Origin: Paucimonas lemoignei
Lineage (GTDB): Bacteria > Pseudomonadota > Gammaproteobacteria > Pseudomonadales > Pseudomonadaceae
NCBI GenBank assembly: GCA_900475325.1
Contig: LS483371.1
Coordinates: 4,216,001-4,280,000, forward strand
Length of the DNA: 64,000 bases
Reading direction: 5' to 3'
Shown: positions 45,383 to 54,127 of the stretch, piece by piece
How the letters are laid out: every line of letters starts with the position of its first letter
Position numbering within the stretch: the first letter of the stretch is position 1
Program-made: the position numbers and the translations under genes
Notes under the pieces: model-generated
Databases searched by the model: none
What the model saw: only the letters and a program-made list of their open reading frames with translations
Told to the model about the DNA's origin: nothing

Positions 45383-47131
45383 TCAGACGGACTGGATCAA
45401 CGTCTGCATCACCGTCACCTCGGTTGAAATCGCCTTCGAATTAGCCTGATAGGCCGTCTGCGCCTGGATCAACTCGATCAACTGCTCCGTCAGATCGACA
45501 TTGGAGCCTTCCAGCGAGCCGCCAATAACGCTGCCCAGCATTCCAGCTCCCGGCACCCCATAGGTGGCGACGCCGGACTCTCCCGTTTCAGTCCAGCGTG
45601 TGTCGCTCTGCGGCTTGAGTCCTTGCTCATTGGCGAACGTCGCCAATATGACCTGACCGATATTGCGATGCAGACCGTTACTGAACCCCGCCTGCAACAT
45701 GCCATCACGTCCGATGCTCAGGCTGCTCATCTCCCCGGCCGCATGACCGTCCACGTATTGAGAGGATCGAGAGGTGGAGGCGTTGAACTGGTTGATGTTG
45801 CTGAAATCAATGGCAATACCGTCCTGACTGGCCGCTGCACCGTTGGCGACCCAGGCTTCATTACCACGCCCACGGTTCTGGGCCATGGCCGGGATCCAGC
45901 CTTGCAGCTGCATCGAGTTGCCGTTATTAATCGTCAGCCCCGGCGCACCGGTCAGCGACTGCAGCGAACCGTCAGCACTGAAGCGCAGGTTGGCAGTCAG
46001 CGGCGTCGTCGATTCGGGCATCAGAGGATTGCGGTCATTGACCAGCAAGTGCATCTGCCAACTGTTGCCGCCATCCTTGACGAAATAACGCTTCATCTCA
46101 TGACGATTGCCCTGGCTGTCGAAAATCGAATTGGCAAACAACGCACTGTAGGTTTTAGGGTCAGTGGAATCTAGCACTGGAACCGGCCGCACCATGACCG
46201 GGTCACCGGCCTCAAGCGCACTGTCGGCGCCGTCGGCCAGTGACAGCGAGACCGCCCCGGCATTGGCAGCGCCATTGGCGATCCATTTGTCATTGACCTG
46301 ACTCGCCGGCACCCAACCCTTCAATTCAAACTCGGTATCAGACACCTTGTTTATATGCTGGGTATTGGCGGTGTGCCTTATCGAGCCGTCCGCAGCCTTG
46401 TCCAGACGCACATGCAGCGGGCTATTGCTGCCGGGATCCGCCGGGTTTCTGCCATCGATCAACACATACATTGACCACTGATTGTCTTCGGTCTTGACGA
46501 AGTATTGCTTGAGCTGGTGGTCACTCGGCGGGGCTGGGTCTATGCCCTTGTCTTGAATGGTTTGGGTGGTCACCCGCGTATAGGTGGACGGATCATCGGG
46601 ATCGAATCCAGGCAACTGGGCCAGCGACGGCAATCCGGCGTCCAGGTTGAGGGTTTCGGAAAGGGCGGTGGTGGACTTGGGCGCGACATTCGACATGTCG
46701 ATTTTCAGATCGGTGCGAACCCCGGGTATGACCTGCCCTTTGTCATTGACCGCATAGCCTTGCAAGCGCCCGCCTCCACTGTCGACGACAAAATCCTCGG
46801 CATCTTTCGTGAAAGCGCCAGCCCGGGTGTAGGCCAGCGAACCGCGATCACTGACGACAAAAAATCCACCGCCCTGGATGCGCATGTCCAACGGCCTGCC
46901 ATGGGTGGCGACGCTGTCACCCTCGGTAAAATCCTGCGAGACATTGGCGATTCGTACGCCATCACCAATCGCATGACGCCCGCTGCCCAGATGAGCAGAT
47001 GAATACAACGCTGAAAATTCGGCACGCGAGGTCTTGAACCCGAAGGTACCGACGTTGGCGATATTATTGCCTGCAACTTCGAGTCTTTTATTGGCAGCGT
47101 TGATTCCACTGATCGACACATTGAACGACAT
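45383..47131 (-). CDS. Second FlgE-type hook protein, enlarged with duplicated central domain
   Basis: 582 residues against 449 for the adjacent flgE. The N-terminus (MSFNVSISGINAANKRLEVA) and C-terminus (GSNVDLTEQLIELIQAQTAY) are those of FlgE. The middle holds two copies of one unit. Copy one has LKQYFVKTEDNQWSMYVLID, LHVRLDKAADGSI and KGWVPASQVNDKWIANGA. Copy two has MKRYFVKDGGNSWQMHLLVN, LTANLRFSADGSL and QGWIPAMAQ..EAWVANGA. FlgE has one such unit. The ATG at 47131 has GGGAG upstream. A terminator separates it from flgE, so it forms its own transcription unit. It may be an alternative or accessory hook subunit. Confidence 0.9.
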   Translation of the reverse strand: MSFNVSISGINAANKRLEVAGNNIANVGTFGFKTSRAEFSALYSSAHLGSGRHAIGDGVRIANVSQDFTEGDSVATHGRPLDMRIQGGGFFVVSDRGSLAYTRAGAFTKDAEDFVVDSGGGRLQGYAVNDKGQVIPGVRTDLKIDMSNVAPKSTTALSETLNLDAGLPSLAQLPGFDPDDPSTYTRVTTQTIQDKGIDPAPPSDHQLKQYFVKTEDNQWSMYVLIDGRNPADPGSNSPLHVRLDKAADGSIRHTANTQHINKVSDTEFELKGWVPASQVNDKWIANGAANAGAVSLSLADGADSALEAGDPVMVRPVPVLDSTDPKTYSALFANSIFDSQGNRHEMKRYFVKDGGNSWQMHLLVNDRNPLMPESTTPLTANLRFSADGSLQSLTGAPGLTINNGNSMQLQGWIPAMAQNRGRGNEAWVANGAAASQDGIAIDFSNINQFNASTSRSSQYVDGHAAGEMSSLSIGRDGMLQAGFSNGLHRNIGQVILATFANEQGLKPQSDTRWTETGESGVATYGVPGAGMLGSVIGGSLEGSNVDLTEQLIELIQAQTAYQANSKAISTEVTVMQTLIQSV

Positions 47132-47287
47132 AAAAACTCCCATGCCGAAACGGCACTTTATTGAGGAGTTTTTATTCTCACACTAGCCTGCGTAGGAAGT
47201 TTCCAAGCTGACTGTGTGACTGTTCCTGTTATTTAAAACCTGCGCGATACAGCACTGTACTCATGAAAAAACCTGAAGTTCAGGCCA

Positions 47288-47315
47288 TAAAAAAGCCCCT
47301 CGAAAGGGGCTTTTT
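47288..47315 (-). terminator. flgE/flgE2 intergenic terminator
   Basis: AAAAAGCCCCT-CGAA-AGGGGCTTTTT; strong stem with T-runs on both strands, 24 bases after the flgE stop. It ends flgBCDE and isolates the second hook gene. Confidence 0.93.
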
Positions 47316-47339
47316 AAAGCAGCATTCCAATAACCAGAA

Positions 47340-48689
47340 TCAGGTCATCTGGATAGTGGTCTGCATGATGGTTGCCTGGGTCGAAATGGTCTTCGCGTTC
47401 GCCTGATAGTTGCTCTGCGCCTTGATCAGGTTAACCAGCTCGGCCGTCAGGTCGACGTTGGAGTCTTCCAGCGCCTGGCCTTGGACCAGACCCAAAGTCC
47501 CGGTTTGTGGTGCGCCACTGACCGGCACGCCAGAAGCGAAGGTTTCACGCCAGGCGGTACCACCGGCGGGCGCCAGGCCCTGGACGTTGGCGAAGTTGGT
47601 CAACGACACCTGACCGATCACCTTGGATTGGCCGTTGGTGTAGCTGGCAAACAGGTTGCCGGTCTGATCCACGCTCATGGAGCTGATCTGGCCGGTAGCG
47701 AAACCGTCCTGAGTCTTGGTGATAGCGCCAGACACCGATGCAGTCTGGGACGTGGACAGCATATCGAGCTGAATCGTACCGCCGACCAACGCGCCGTTCT
47801 CAACCCAGACCGGTGCCGCAGCAGTACCGGTATTGATCTTTGGCACCCAGCCATTGATCTGGAAGGTACCGTCTTCGTTTACGGCCAGCCCCGGGCTAGT
47901 GGTGGTAGGCGTCGTATCAAGGATGAGCTTGCCGCTTGCGTCGAAGCTCAACTTGTTCGAAGAGGCAGTCACCGGGCCCGCAGTAGCAGGTGGGACCGCA
48001 GCGTCTTCGGGGCCAATGTTACGACCATCAATGACCGAATACATGGTCCATTCGTTGTTGGTGCCTTTGACGAAATATTGATCCAGAGAGTGCTGGTTAC
48101 CCTGGGTGTCGTAGATCGCGGTGCTGTAAGTGCTGTTGTAACTTTCGACGTTGGTCGGATCAAACACCGCAACTTTCGGCGGTACCGCTCGGGAGTCGAG
48201 GTTCGAGCCCACGGTAATACGGCCCGTTGGATTAGGCGCCAGGTTCGACGAGTCGACTCTCAGGTTACCCAGAACACCGGTCACAACGTTGCCATTGGCG
48301 TCGACGTTGTAACCTTGCAGTTTCTGACCGGAAACGTTGACGACGTTGCCGTCTTTATCAGTGTGGAATGCACCGGCACGGGTATACAACTTCTCGCCGT
48401 TATTGTTGAGCATGAAGAAGCCGTTGCCATTGATTGCCAGGTCCAGGCTGTTCGCCGTACCGGTGGTCAACGTGCCTTGCGTGAACTGTTGCGACACAGC
48501 CGCCGTGGTAACGCCGCTACCGACGTTAACGTTGCCCGACGTACCGCGAATCGATTGCGCGTACTGGTCGGCAAATTCTGTGCGAGATGATTTGAAGCCA
48601 GTGGTCGCGACGTTGGCAATGTTGTTGCCGGTAACGTCGAGGCTTTTGTTTGCAGCATAGAGCCCACTAAGACCGATATTGAATGACAT
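47340..48689 (-). CDS. flgE: Flagellar hook protein FlgE
   Basis: Main hook subunit, 449 residues, in the standard flgBCDE operon. N-terminal GLSGLYAANKSLDVTGNNIA and C-terminal DSNVDLTAELVNLIKAQSNY motifs are intact. The middle has one D2-type unit (LDQYFVKGTNNEWTMYSVID; NGWVPKINTGTAAAPVWVENGA). It lies 29 bases after flgD. Confidence 0.98.
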   Translation of the reverse strand: MSFNIGLSGLYAANKSLDVTGNNIANVATTGFKSSRTEFADQYAQSIRGTSGNVNVGSGVTTAAVSQQFTQGTLTTGTANSLDLAINGNGFFMLNNNGEKLYTRAGAFHTDKDGNVVNVSGQKLQGYNVDANGNVVTGVLGNLRVDSSNLAPNPTGRITVGSNLDSRAVPPKVAVFDPTNVESYNSTYSTAIYDTQGNQHSLDQYFVKGTNNEWTMYSVIDGRNIGPEDAAVPPATAGPVTASSNKLSFDASGKLILDTTPTTTSPGLAVNEDGTFQINGWVPKINTGTAAAPVWVENGALVGGTIQLDMLSTSQTASVSGAITKTQDGFATGQISSMSVDQTGNLFASYTNGQSKVIGQVSLTNFANVQGLAPAGGTAWRETFASGVPVSGAPQTGTLGLVQGQALEDSNVDLTAELVNLIKAQSNYQANAKTISTQATIMQTTIQMT

Positions 48690-48718
48690 GTAACACTCCT
48701 TCGCCGTCGAGTCGGCTC

Positions 48719-49399
48719 TTAAATTCCGATTGTTTGCACTTTGGACAAGGCGATACTTTGACCGCCCGCCAGATTAAGCATCATCTCTGCCCCGTTGACG
48801 CCAGTCGTCACACTACTGACCGTAGCGGGCAGGCTGGTCGCCAGCGCTGTTGCCGTGCCATCCAGAGAACCGGTGGCCACAAAGCTATAAGCACCTGCAG
48901 CTGCCACTTCCCCGGCTTCATTTTTGCCGTCCCAGGTAAAGCTGGGTTGACCGGCAGGCTGGGTGCCCAGATCAATTGTTCTCACGACATTGCCCTGAGC
49001 GTCGGAGATCTTGATGGACGTGGTGGAGCTGGAAGACGGAACAACAACGGTGCCCGTCATGCCTTTGGCGGTGTCGACCACAGTCGAACTCGCGCTGACG
49101 ATCACTGAACGACCCACCAGAGACGACGCCTGCAAGGCTTGCGACGACTGATAGTTGGCAGCGATGGTGTCAACCGTGGACGTCAGGTTCTGCATGCTTT
49201 CCAGGCTGCTGAACTGCGCCAACTGAGCCACGAATTCTGAGTTGTCCTGCGGCTCCAGAGGATTCTGGTTTTTCATCTGGGTAACCAGAAGCTGCAGGAA
49301 AGCATCTTTGCCCAAGGCGTCATTTTTCGACGACGCGGAAGGTGTCGGGTTCTGCAGTGAATTGAGTAGCGTTGTTTTTACGTCGGTATCAATAGCCAT
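48719..49399 (-). CDS. flgD: Hook capping protein FlgD
   Basis: Scaffold for hook assembly, 226 residues. The N-terminal motif LGKDAFLQLLVTQMKNQNPL is the conserved FlgD signature, followed by the Tudor and Ig-like domains (FTWDGKNEAGEVAAAGAYSF). It lies 15 bases after flgC. Confidence 0.97.
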   Translation of the reverse strand: MAIDTDVKTTLLNSLQNPTPSASSKNDALGKDAFLQLLVTQMKNQNPLEPQDNSEFVAQLAQFSSLESMQNLTSTVDTIAANYQSSQALQASSLVGRSVIVSASSTVVDTAKGMTGTVVVPSSSSTTSIKISDAQGNVVRTIDLGTQPAGQPSFTWDGKNEAGEVAAAGAYSFVATGSLDGTATALATSLPATVSSVTTGVNGAEMMLNLAGGQSIALSKVQTIGI

Positions 49400-49414
49400 C
49401 TTGTTCGCGCCTCA

Positions 49415-49855
49415 TCACTGACCCAGGGTCAATACTTTCTGCATCATGGTTTTGGCGGTGTTCATGATTTCCGCGTTGGTCTGGAAAGACCGACTGGCAG
49501 AAATCATGTCAGCCATTTCTTCGACGACATTGACGTTGGGGTAGTAAACGTACCCGTTGCCGTCGGCAGAAGGATGGTTTGGCTCGTAGCGCGCCTCGAG
49601 GTTAGAGGTGTCTTCGATGATGCCGTTGACCTGAACGCCCTGCCCGGCTTCGCCCTGCTCCTGGAACAACGAGCCGCCGCCGGTCTGGCTTTGCTGAAAC
49701 ACGGTGGCAAACACCGGGTGACGTGCGCGGTAGGTCTGATCCATGCTCGAAGACACAGTCTCGGCGTTGGCGATGTTACTGGCGGTGGTGTTCAAGCGAG
49801 TGGTCTGAGCACTCATGCCGCTGCCGGCAATATTGAAAACGTTGGCTAGAGACAT
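49415..49855 (-). CDS. flgC: Proximal rod protein FlgC
   Basis: Rod protein of 146 residues with NIAGSGMSAQTTRLNTTASN at the N-terminus and VVEEMADMISASRSFQTNAE at the C-terminus. It lies three bases after flgB. Confidence 0.98.
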   Translation of the reverse strand: MSLANVFNIAGSGMSAQTTRLNTTASNIANAETVSSSMDQTYRARHPVFATVFQQSQTGGGSLFQEQGEAGQGVQVNGIIEDTSNLEARYEPNHPSADGNGYVYYPNVNVVEEMADMISASRSFQTNAEIMNTAKTMMQKVLTLGQ

Positions 49856-49858
49856 GAA

Positions 49859-50266
49859 TTACTCTCCACGAAGGGCTGCAATCAGCCCTTTGAATTTGCT
49901 GTTGAGCAGAGTGAAGCTGGCCTGAAAGCCCACCGCGTTTTCCGCGTAGTTGGCGCTTTCGACTTGAGCATCAACGGTGTTCTGGTCCAGCGAAGGCGCC
50001 GACGGCGTGCGATACAGCAGGCTGCCATCGGTGTTGCCCACGCCGTCCGCTTCGATGTGGCGGCTGTTGGTCTTGTTCAGCGAGAAGCTGCCGTTCTGGA
50101 CCTTGTCGCTTTGCGCGGCCAGCACGGTGGAAAACTCCAGATCACGAGCCTTGTAGTTCGGCGTGTCCGCGTTGGTGATGTTGTTAGCCAACACCTCCGC
50201 ACGCTGGGCGCGAAAGCTCAGGGCTTTTTCATGGATGCCTAAGGCTTTGTCGAAGTTGATGCTCAT
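49859..50266 (-). CDS. flgB: Proximal rod protein FlgB
   Basis: Rod protein of 135 residues (MSINFDKALGIHEKALSFRA). The motif NNITNADTPNYKARDLEF is typical. The ATG at 50266 has AAGG upstream; the in-frame extension to 50443 crosses the sigma54 promoter and is not credible. First gene of flgBCDE. Confidence 0.97.
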   Translation of the reverse strand: MSINFDKALGIHEKALSFRAQRAEVLANNITNADTPNYKARDLEFSTVLAAQSDKVQNGSFSLNKTNSRHIEADGVGNTDGSLLYRTPSAPSLDQNTVDAQVESANYAENAVGFQASFTLLNSKFKGLIAALRGE

Positions 50267-50326
50267 GTCGGGAAACCTTCGCCGGTTGACCTGATTGTCA
50301 TAACTGGTTTTGCTTAGCAGAGACAT

Positions 50327-50342
50327 AGCAAACCGCGTGCCA
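50327..50342 (-). promoter_or_regulatory. Sigma54 promoter for flgBCDE
   Basis: Minus strand TGGCACG-CGGT-TTGCT: complete match to the -24/-12 consensus, 61-76 bases upstream of flgB. Confidence 0.93.
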
Positions 50343-50895
50343 CATCTTGAAACGCCATGTTTCAGGGGCTCGCAGGCCAGGGTGGCAACAGTGATGCCAG
50401 AAAAGCGGCAATGGATTTCCGCTGTGAGGGAGGCAAGCGGCAAGCGAGGTGCCGTAAAGTTGCCAGTGTTGCCAGGTGGTTCTGTAAATCCGCAGCGCCT
50501 TTATCGCTTGCGGACGAGCGCCCTGCTTTTGATCTGGCTTTTGATCTGGCTTTGGATTTTGATCTTAAGCGCCCCGTTAAACCACGCTGGCCGTAATCCG
50601 ATTTTGATTCGGCGGGCAAACCGGCAGGGATGCCGGTTTAGCCGCACTGGGCCAGGGATGGCCCTTTGCGGCGGCTCGCCGAATCAATGTCGGATTACGG
50701 GCATGCCGAGCCTAGGCGAGGGACCGAGTGGTGGGGCAAGAGCCTTTTGCTTACTTTTGGGCTCAAAAGTGAGGCGCCGTAAGGGCGCAACCCTAAGTGG
50801 CCGTTACCGCAGCAACGGATATGTACTCAAAAAAAGATGTGTCAACCCCCGTGATTGCCCGCGCTAAGGCCACTGAAAACTAACTATTTAAAATC
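50343..50895. other. Gene-free gap upstream of the flgB promoter
   Basis: About 550 bases with no credible gene. It holds copy C of the dispersed repeat (50527-50828); ORFs here are by-products of the repeat. FleR/FleQ enhancer sites for flgB would be expected in 50343-50520, but I cannot assign them. Confidence 0.7.
50527..50828 (+). repeat. Dispersed structured repeat, copy C
   Basis: Same orientation as copy B, inverted to copy A. The outer stem GTAATCCGA/TCGGATTAC, hairpins AAACCGGCA/TGCCGGTTT and GCCGCA/TGCGGC, and the CTTTTG/CAAAAG stem with only a GGCT loop are all present. It begins with a short run of GATCTGGCTTTT-like repeats. Confidence 0.85.
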
Positions 50896-50920
50896 AAAAA
50901 AAAGAGACCCGAAGGTCTCT
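50896..50920 (-). terminator. cheR terminator
   Basis: Minus strand AGAGACC-TTCG-GGTCTCT followed by a run of T. Twenty bases after the cheR stop. Confidence 0.93.
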
Positions 50921-50939
50921 TTCTCTCAACAGCACAGCT

Positions 50940-51767
50940 TTATTTAGCCTGGTAAATAATCCCAGGGCTGCACTGCACCATCTGGTAATGATCCGGCAAA
51001 CCATTGAGCGCTTCGGAAGCGCCCAGGAACAGATAGCCGCCCGGCTTCAGCGTGCCGTGGATGCGCAGCAGGATGTCCTTCTTCACTTCAGCTGAGAAGT
51101 AGATCAACACGTTGCGGCAAAACACGATGTCGAACTTGCCAAGGCTCGCGTAGCTGTCGAGCAGGTTAAAGGCACGAAACTCCACACGACTCTTGATCGG
51201 CGCCTTGACCGCCCAACGCCCTGGCGTCTTCACGTCAAAATAACGCTGCAAGCGATCCGGCGACAAACCGCGGCCGATGGCCAGGCTGTCGTACTCACCC
51301 GATTTGCAGTTGGTCAGCATCAAACCCGACAGATCAGTTGCCACGATCTGCACGCCGCTCTTGAGCAGGCTCGGGTTGCTGCGTTCGAACTCATCAATGG
51401 TCATCGACAGCGAATAAGGTTCCTGACCCGACGAGCACGCAGCCGACCAGATGCGCAGGCGTTGATTCGGGGCGGCCTTGATTGCTTCCGGCAGCACCTT
51501 GTTCTTCATGACCTCGAACGGATACGTATCGCGAAACCACAAGGTTTCGTTGGTCGTCATGGCATCCACCACCTGCTCGCGCAAACCACTGCGCGGCTGG
51601 GTCTGAATGCGCTGGATGAGCTCGCCCAGGGTTTTGATGCCCTGCTGCTCCATCAGCTTGTTAAGACGACTGGATACCAGGTATTGCTTGTTTTCACCCA
51701 AGAGGATGCCACAGGCTTTTTCCAGAAAGACCCGGAACTGCTCGAAATCCAAATTACCCGTAGCCAA
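50940..51767 (-). CDS. cheR: Chemotaxis protein methyltransferase CheR
   Basis: SAM-dependent methyltransferase that methylates glutamates of chemoreceptors. The N-terminal helical domain (NLDFEQFRVFLEKACGILLG) is followed by the catalytic domain with the SAM-binding WSAACSSGQEPYSLSM and FDIVFCRNVLIYF. Length 275 if it starts at TTG 51767, which gives MATGNLDFEQF and has GAGAGG seven bases upstream. No ATG is available in frame near the start. It follows cheV by 44 bases. Confidence 0.95.
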   Translation of the reverse strand: MATGNLDFEQFRVFLEKACGILLGENKQYLVSSRLNKLMEQQGIKTLGELIQRIQTQPRSGLREQVVDAMTTNETLWFRDTYPFEVMKNKVLPEAIKAAPNQRLRIWSAACSSGQEPYSLSMTIDEFERSNPSLLKSGVQIVATDLSGLMLTNCKSGEYDSLAIGRGLSPDRLQRYFDVKTPGRWAVKAPIKSRVEFRAFNLLDSYASLGKFDIVFCRNVLIYFSAEVKKDILLRIHGTLKPGGYLFLGASEALNGLPDHYQMVQCSPGIIYQAK

Positions 51768-51811
51768 AGTGCCGCCTCTCAAATCATATGAAACCGCCAG
51801 GAGCGACGCCC

Positions 51812-52744
51812 CTAGCTGTTGTCTGCTGCCTTGATTCTATCCACAACCCGTGCCGCGAGGTCATCAGGCCTGAACTTGGCAAGGAAATCATCCGCGCCGA
51901 CTTTCTTCACCATAGCCTGATTAAATACGCCAGACAGGGAAGTGTGCAAAACGATGTGCAGCTTTTGCATGCGCGGATCGTTGCGAATCTCGGAAGTCAG
52001 CGTATAGCCATCCATTTCCGGCATCTCGATGTCGGAAATCATCATCAGAAATTCTTCTTCAGGTTTCTTGCCTTCAGCCACCAGTTGCTTGAGGTACTCC
52101 AGCGCCTGACGCCCATCATTGAGTGCAACAACCTCCACACCCACCGTCTGCAGGCAACGACTGACCTGCTTGCGCGCCACCGACGAGTCGTCAACGGTCA
52201 GCACACGAAGGGAAACCGCCTTGTGATGAGTCGCTTCATCAATGACGCCCACCGACACCGCTTCGGACATCGGCGCGACTTCGGAAAGGATCTTCTCGAC
52301 GTCGATGATTTCCACCAACTGGTTATCGACCCGCGTCACTGCCGTGAGGTAGTGGTCGCGACCCGTGCCCTTGGGTGGCGGATGGATCTCCTCCCAGTTC
52401 ATGTTCACGATGCGCTCGACCGAATGCACCAGAAACCCCTGAACCTTGGTGTTGTATTCAGTAATGATCACAAAGGCATGGTCCAGCGAGGTCTGCCCCG
52501 GCAAACCGGTGGCCATCGCCAGATCGAGGATCGGAATCGTGCCGCCGCGAATATTCGCCACACCGCGCACAATCCGGTTGGATTTGGGCATCACGGTGAG
52601 TTTGGGGCATTGCAGCACCTCTTTCACCTTGAAAACGTTGATGCCATACAGTTGCTTGCCGTCGAGACGGAACAACAACAGCTCAAGGCGATTCTGCCCA
52701 ACCAGCTGCGTGCGCTGGTTCACCGAATCCATTACACCGGCCAT
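51812..52744 (-). CDS. cheV: Chemotaxis coupling protein CheV
   Basis: CheW-like coupling domain (residues about 15-160; FRLDGKQLYGINVFKVKEVL) fused to a receiver domain with the likely phospho-acceptor Asp in MMISDIEMPEMDG. It couples receptors to CheA and may act as a phosphate sink. The ATG at 52744 (MAGVMDSVNQRTQ) has GGGGAG seven bases upstream. Length 310. It is divergent from flgA. Confidence 0.95.
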   Translation of the reverse strand: MAGVMDSVNQRTQLVGQNRLELLLFRLDGKQLYGINVFKVKEVLQCPKLTVMPKSNRIVRGVANIRGGTIPILDLAMATGLPGQTSLDHAFVIITEYNTKVQGFLVHSVERIVNMNWEEIHPPPKGTGRDHYLTAVTRVDNQLVEIIDVEKILSEVAPMSEAVSVGVIDEATHHKAVSLRVLTVDDSSVARKQVSRCLQTVGVEVVALNDGRQALEYLKQLVAEGKKPEEEFLMMISDIEMPEMDGYTLTSEIRNDPRMQKLHIVLHTSLSGVFNQAMVKKVGADDFLAKFRPDDLAARVVDRIKAADNS

Positions 52745-52799
52745 GCTCCGACTCCCCATTCCAAAGCAACCGATCACCGTCACACCAGAAACAGGTATG

Positions 52800-52815
52800 C
52801 GGCACGGGCCTTGCT
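52800..52815 (+). promoter_or_regulatory. Sigma54 promoter for flgA
   Basis: CGGCACG-GGCC-TTGCT; six of seven -24 bases and full -12 box. The expected transcript start, about 12 bases after the GC, is at or next to the first ATG of flgA (52827). Confidence 0.82.
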
Positions 52816-52826
52816 ATTTATACGTT

Positions 52827-53585
52827 ATGAACGCAAAAACGACATTTTCCCGACACATGATACTCAGCAAGCTCAGCCTGTTCTGCGCGCTGGCGTTGCT
52901 GTGTCTTTCAAGCGTGCCGAGTGACAGCCGCGCCGACAGTTTCACATTGCCTGAACAACTTATCGGCGTCACGCAGGGGTTTCTTGAATTCACAGTTGAA
53001 GACTATTTGGCGAAGGGGCAAATCGAAGGCCGCTACGAGATCGAAGTCCGGCAACTGGACCCCCGCATGCGCATGGCGTACTGCGACAAGGAATTGACAG
53101 CCAGCCTGGAAAGTCCGCGCCCTGTGGGCCGCATTACTACCCGGGTTCGCTGTGAAGGTTCGTCCCCGTGGACGGTGTTCGTACCCGCTCAAGTGCGCCT
53201 GTTTCGCGAAGTGGTCACGGCGGTTCGGCCGCTCAAGCGTGATGACATTGTCAGCGAAGACGATGTCGCGCTGCGCGAGCGGGACGTAGGCCAATTGGGA
53301 CAAGGCTTTCTTTCGTCGGTCGATCAGGCGGTCGGTCAGAAAATCCTCCGACCAACGGTCATCGATCAGATCATCGCGCCGAGCTTCCTTGAACAGCCAC
53401 AGATGGTCCGCAAAGGCGACCAGGTGGTGATCACTGCACGCAGCGGCAGCATTTCTGTGAGGATGCCGGGCGAAGCATTGTCCGGCGGCGCTTTCAACGA
53501 GCAAATACGGGTGCGTAACCTGAATTCCAAACGCGTAATCAAGGCCAATATCATCGGCTCCGGCCAAGTGGAGGCACCGATGTAA
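52827..53585 (+). CDS. flgA: P-ring assembly chaperone FlgA
   Basis: Periplasmic chaperone for FlgI. Sec signal peptide with core LSKLSLFCALALLCLSS and likely cleavage before DSFTLPEQ. The C-terminal SAF domain includes RPLKRDDIVSEDDVALRERD and RKGDQVVITARSGSISV. Length 252 from 52827. A second in-frame ATG at 52857 would give 242 residues and is more likely if the sigma54 start is as predicted. The long in-frame extension upstream lies on the antisense of cheV. Confidence 0.95.
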   Translation: MNAKTTFSRHMILSKLSLFCALALLCLSSVPSDSRADSFTLPEQLIGVTQGFLEFTVEDYLAKGQIEGRYEIEVRQLDPRMRMAYCDKELTASLESPRPVGRITTRVRCEGSSPWTVFVPAQVRLFREVVTAVRPLKRDDIVSEDDVALRERDVGQLGQGFLSSVDQAVGQKILRPTVIDQIIAPSFLEQPQMVRKGDQVVITARSGSISVRMPGEALSGGAFNEQIRVRNLNSKRVIKANIIGSGQVEAPM

Positions 53586-53697
53586 ACCGACAATCCGCTG
53601 GCATCAAACGCTTGTTTTTCCTAGACTGCGAAACAAGTTCCTGAACACGGGGTCCATGTGCTGTGGTCATCACGTGGTTTTCATATTAATCAGGGGC

Positions 53698-53724
53698 TAA
53701 AGTTTTCCCGGATCTGGTCGAAAC
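53698..53724 (+). promoter_or_regulatory. Sigma28 (FliA) promoter of flgM
   Basis: TAAAGTTT-N11-GTCGAAAC: perfect -35, correct 11-base spacer, -10 matches GCCGATAA at five of eight. About 37 bases upstream of the flgM start. Confidence 0.75.
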
Positions 53725-53760
53725 CATGGCAAGCGTCCAAATACCCAGAGGATTTTTATC

Positions 53761-54078
53761 ATGGTCATTGATTTCAACAGGCTTAACAGCTCCACACCGG
53801 TAAGCGGAACAACCCGCACCGGCGGCGTTAAAGAAGCAGGCAAGACCGAGTCCTCCGCAGCGACGGGCTCATTGGAAAAAACTGGAAGCGCAGGCGAATC
53901 CGTGAAACTGAGCGGCGAAGCTCAACAGCTGAAAGCGATCACCGACAGACTGGGTGACTTGCCTACTGTAAACAGCGCTCGTGTCGCTGAATTGAAAATG
54001 GCAATTGCCGATGGCAGCTATCAGGTCGACAGCAACCGTGTGGCCAGCAAGCTGCTTAATTTCGAAGCCCAACGCTAG
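53761..54078 (+). CDS. flgM: Anti-sigma28 factor FlgM
   Basis: Binds FliA until the hook is complete, then is exported. The 105 residues have a Ser/Thr-rich, disordered N-terminus and the FliA-binding C-terminal part ([32 protein letters not shown]). It precedes flgN by 49 bases. HsbA, encoded at 19380-19682, is its known partner in P. aeruginosa. Confidence 0.96.
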   Translation: MVIDFNRLNSSTPVSGTTRTGGVKEAGKTESSAATGSLEKTGSAGESVKLSGEAQQLKAITDRLGDLPTVNSARVAELKMAIADGSYQVDSNRVASKLLNFEAQR

Positions 54079-54127
54079 CCCACTGCTCGCGCTGGAACTT
54101 CTGGACGCTTAAAAACCAGAGCATGCG

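Noticed and set aside
47132..47287. Sigma54 promoter for the second hook gene
   Set aside because: The nearest candidate (TTGGAAACTTCCTACGC) has 11 rather than 10 bases between GG and GC.
50310..50867. Plus-strand ORF of 185 codons upstream of flgB
   Set aside because: It reads across the sigma54 promoter region and the dispersed repeat; copies A and B do not keep the frame.
52446..52826. N-terminal extension of flgA
   Set aside because: Antisense to cheV and upstream of the flgA promoter; the signal peptide starts at 52827 or 52857.
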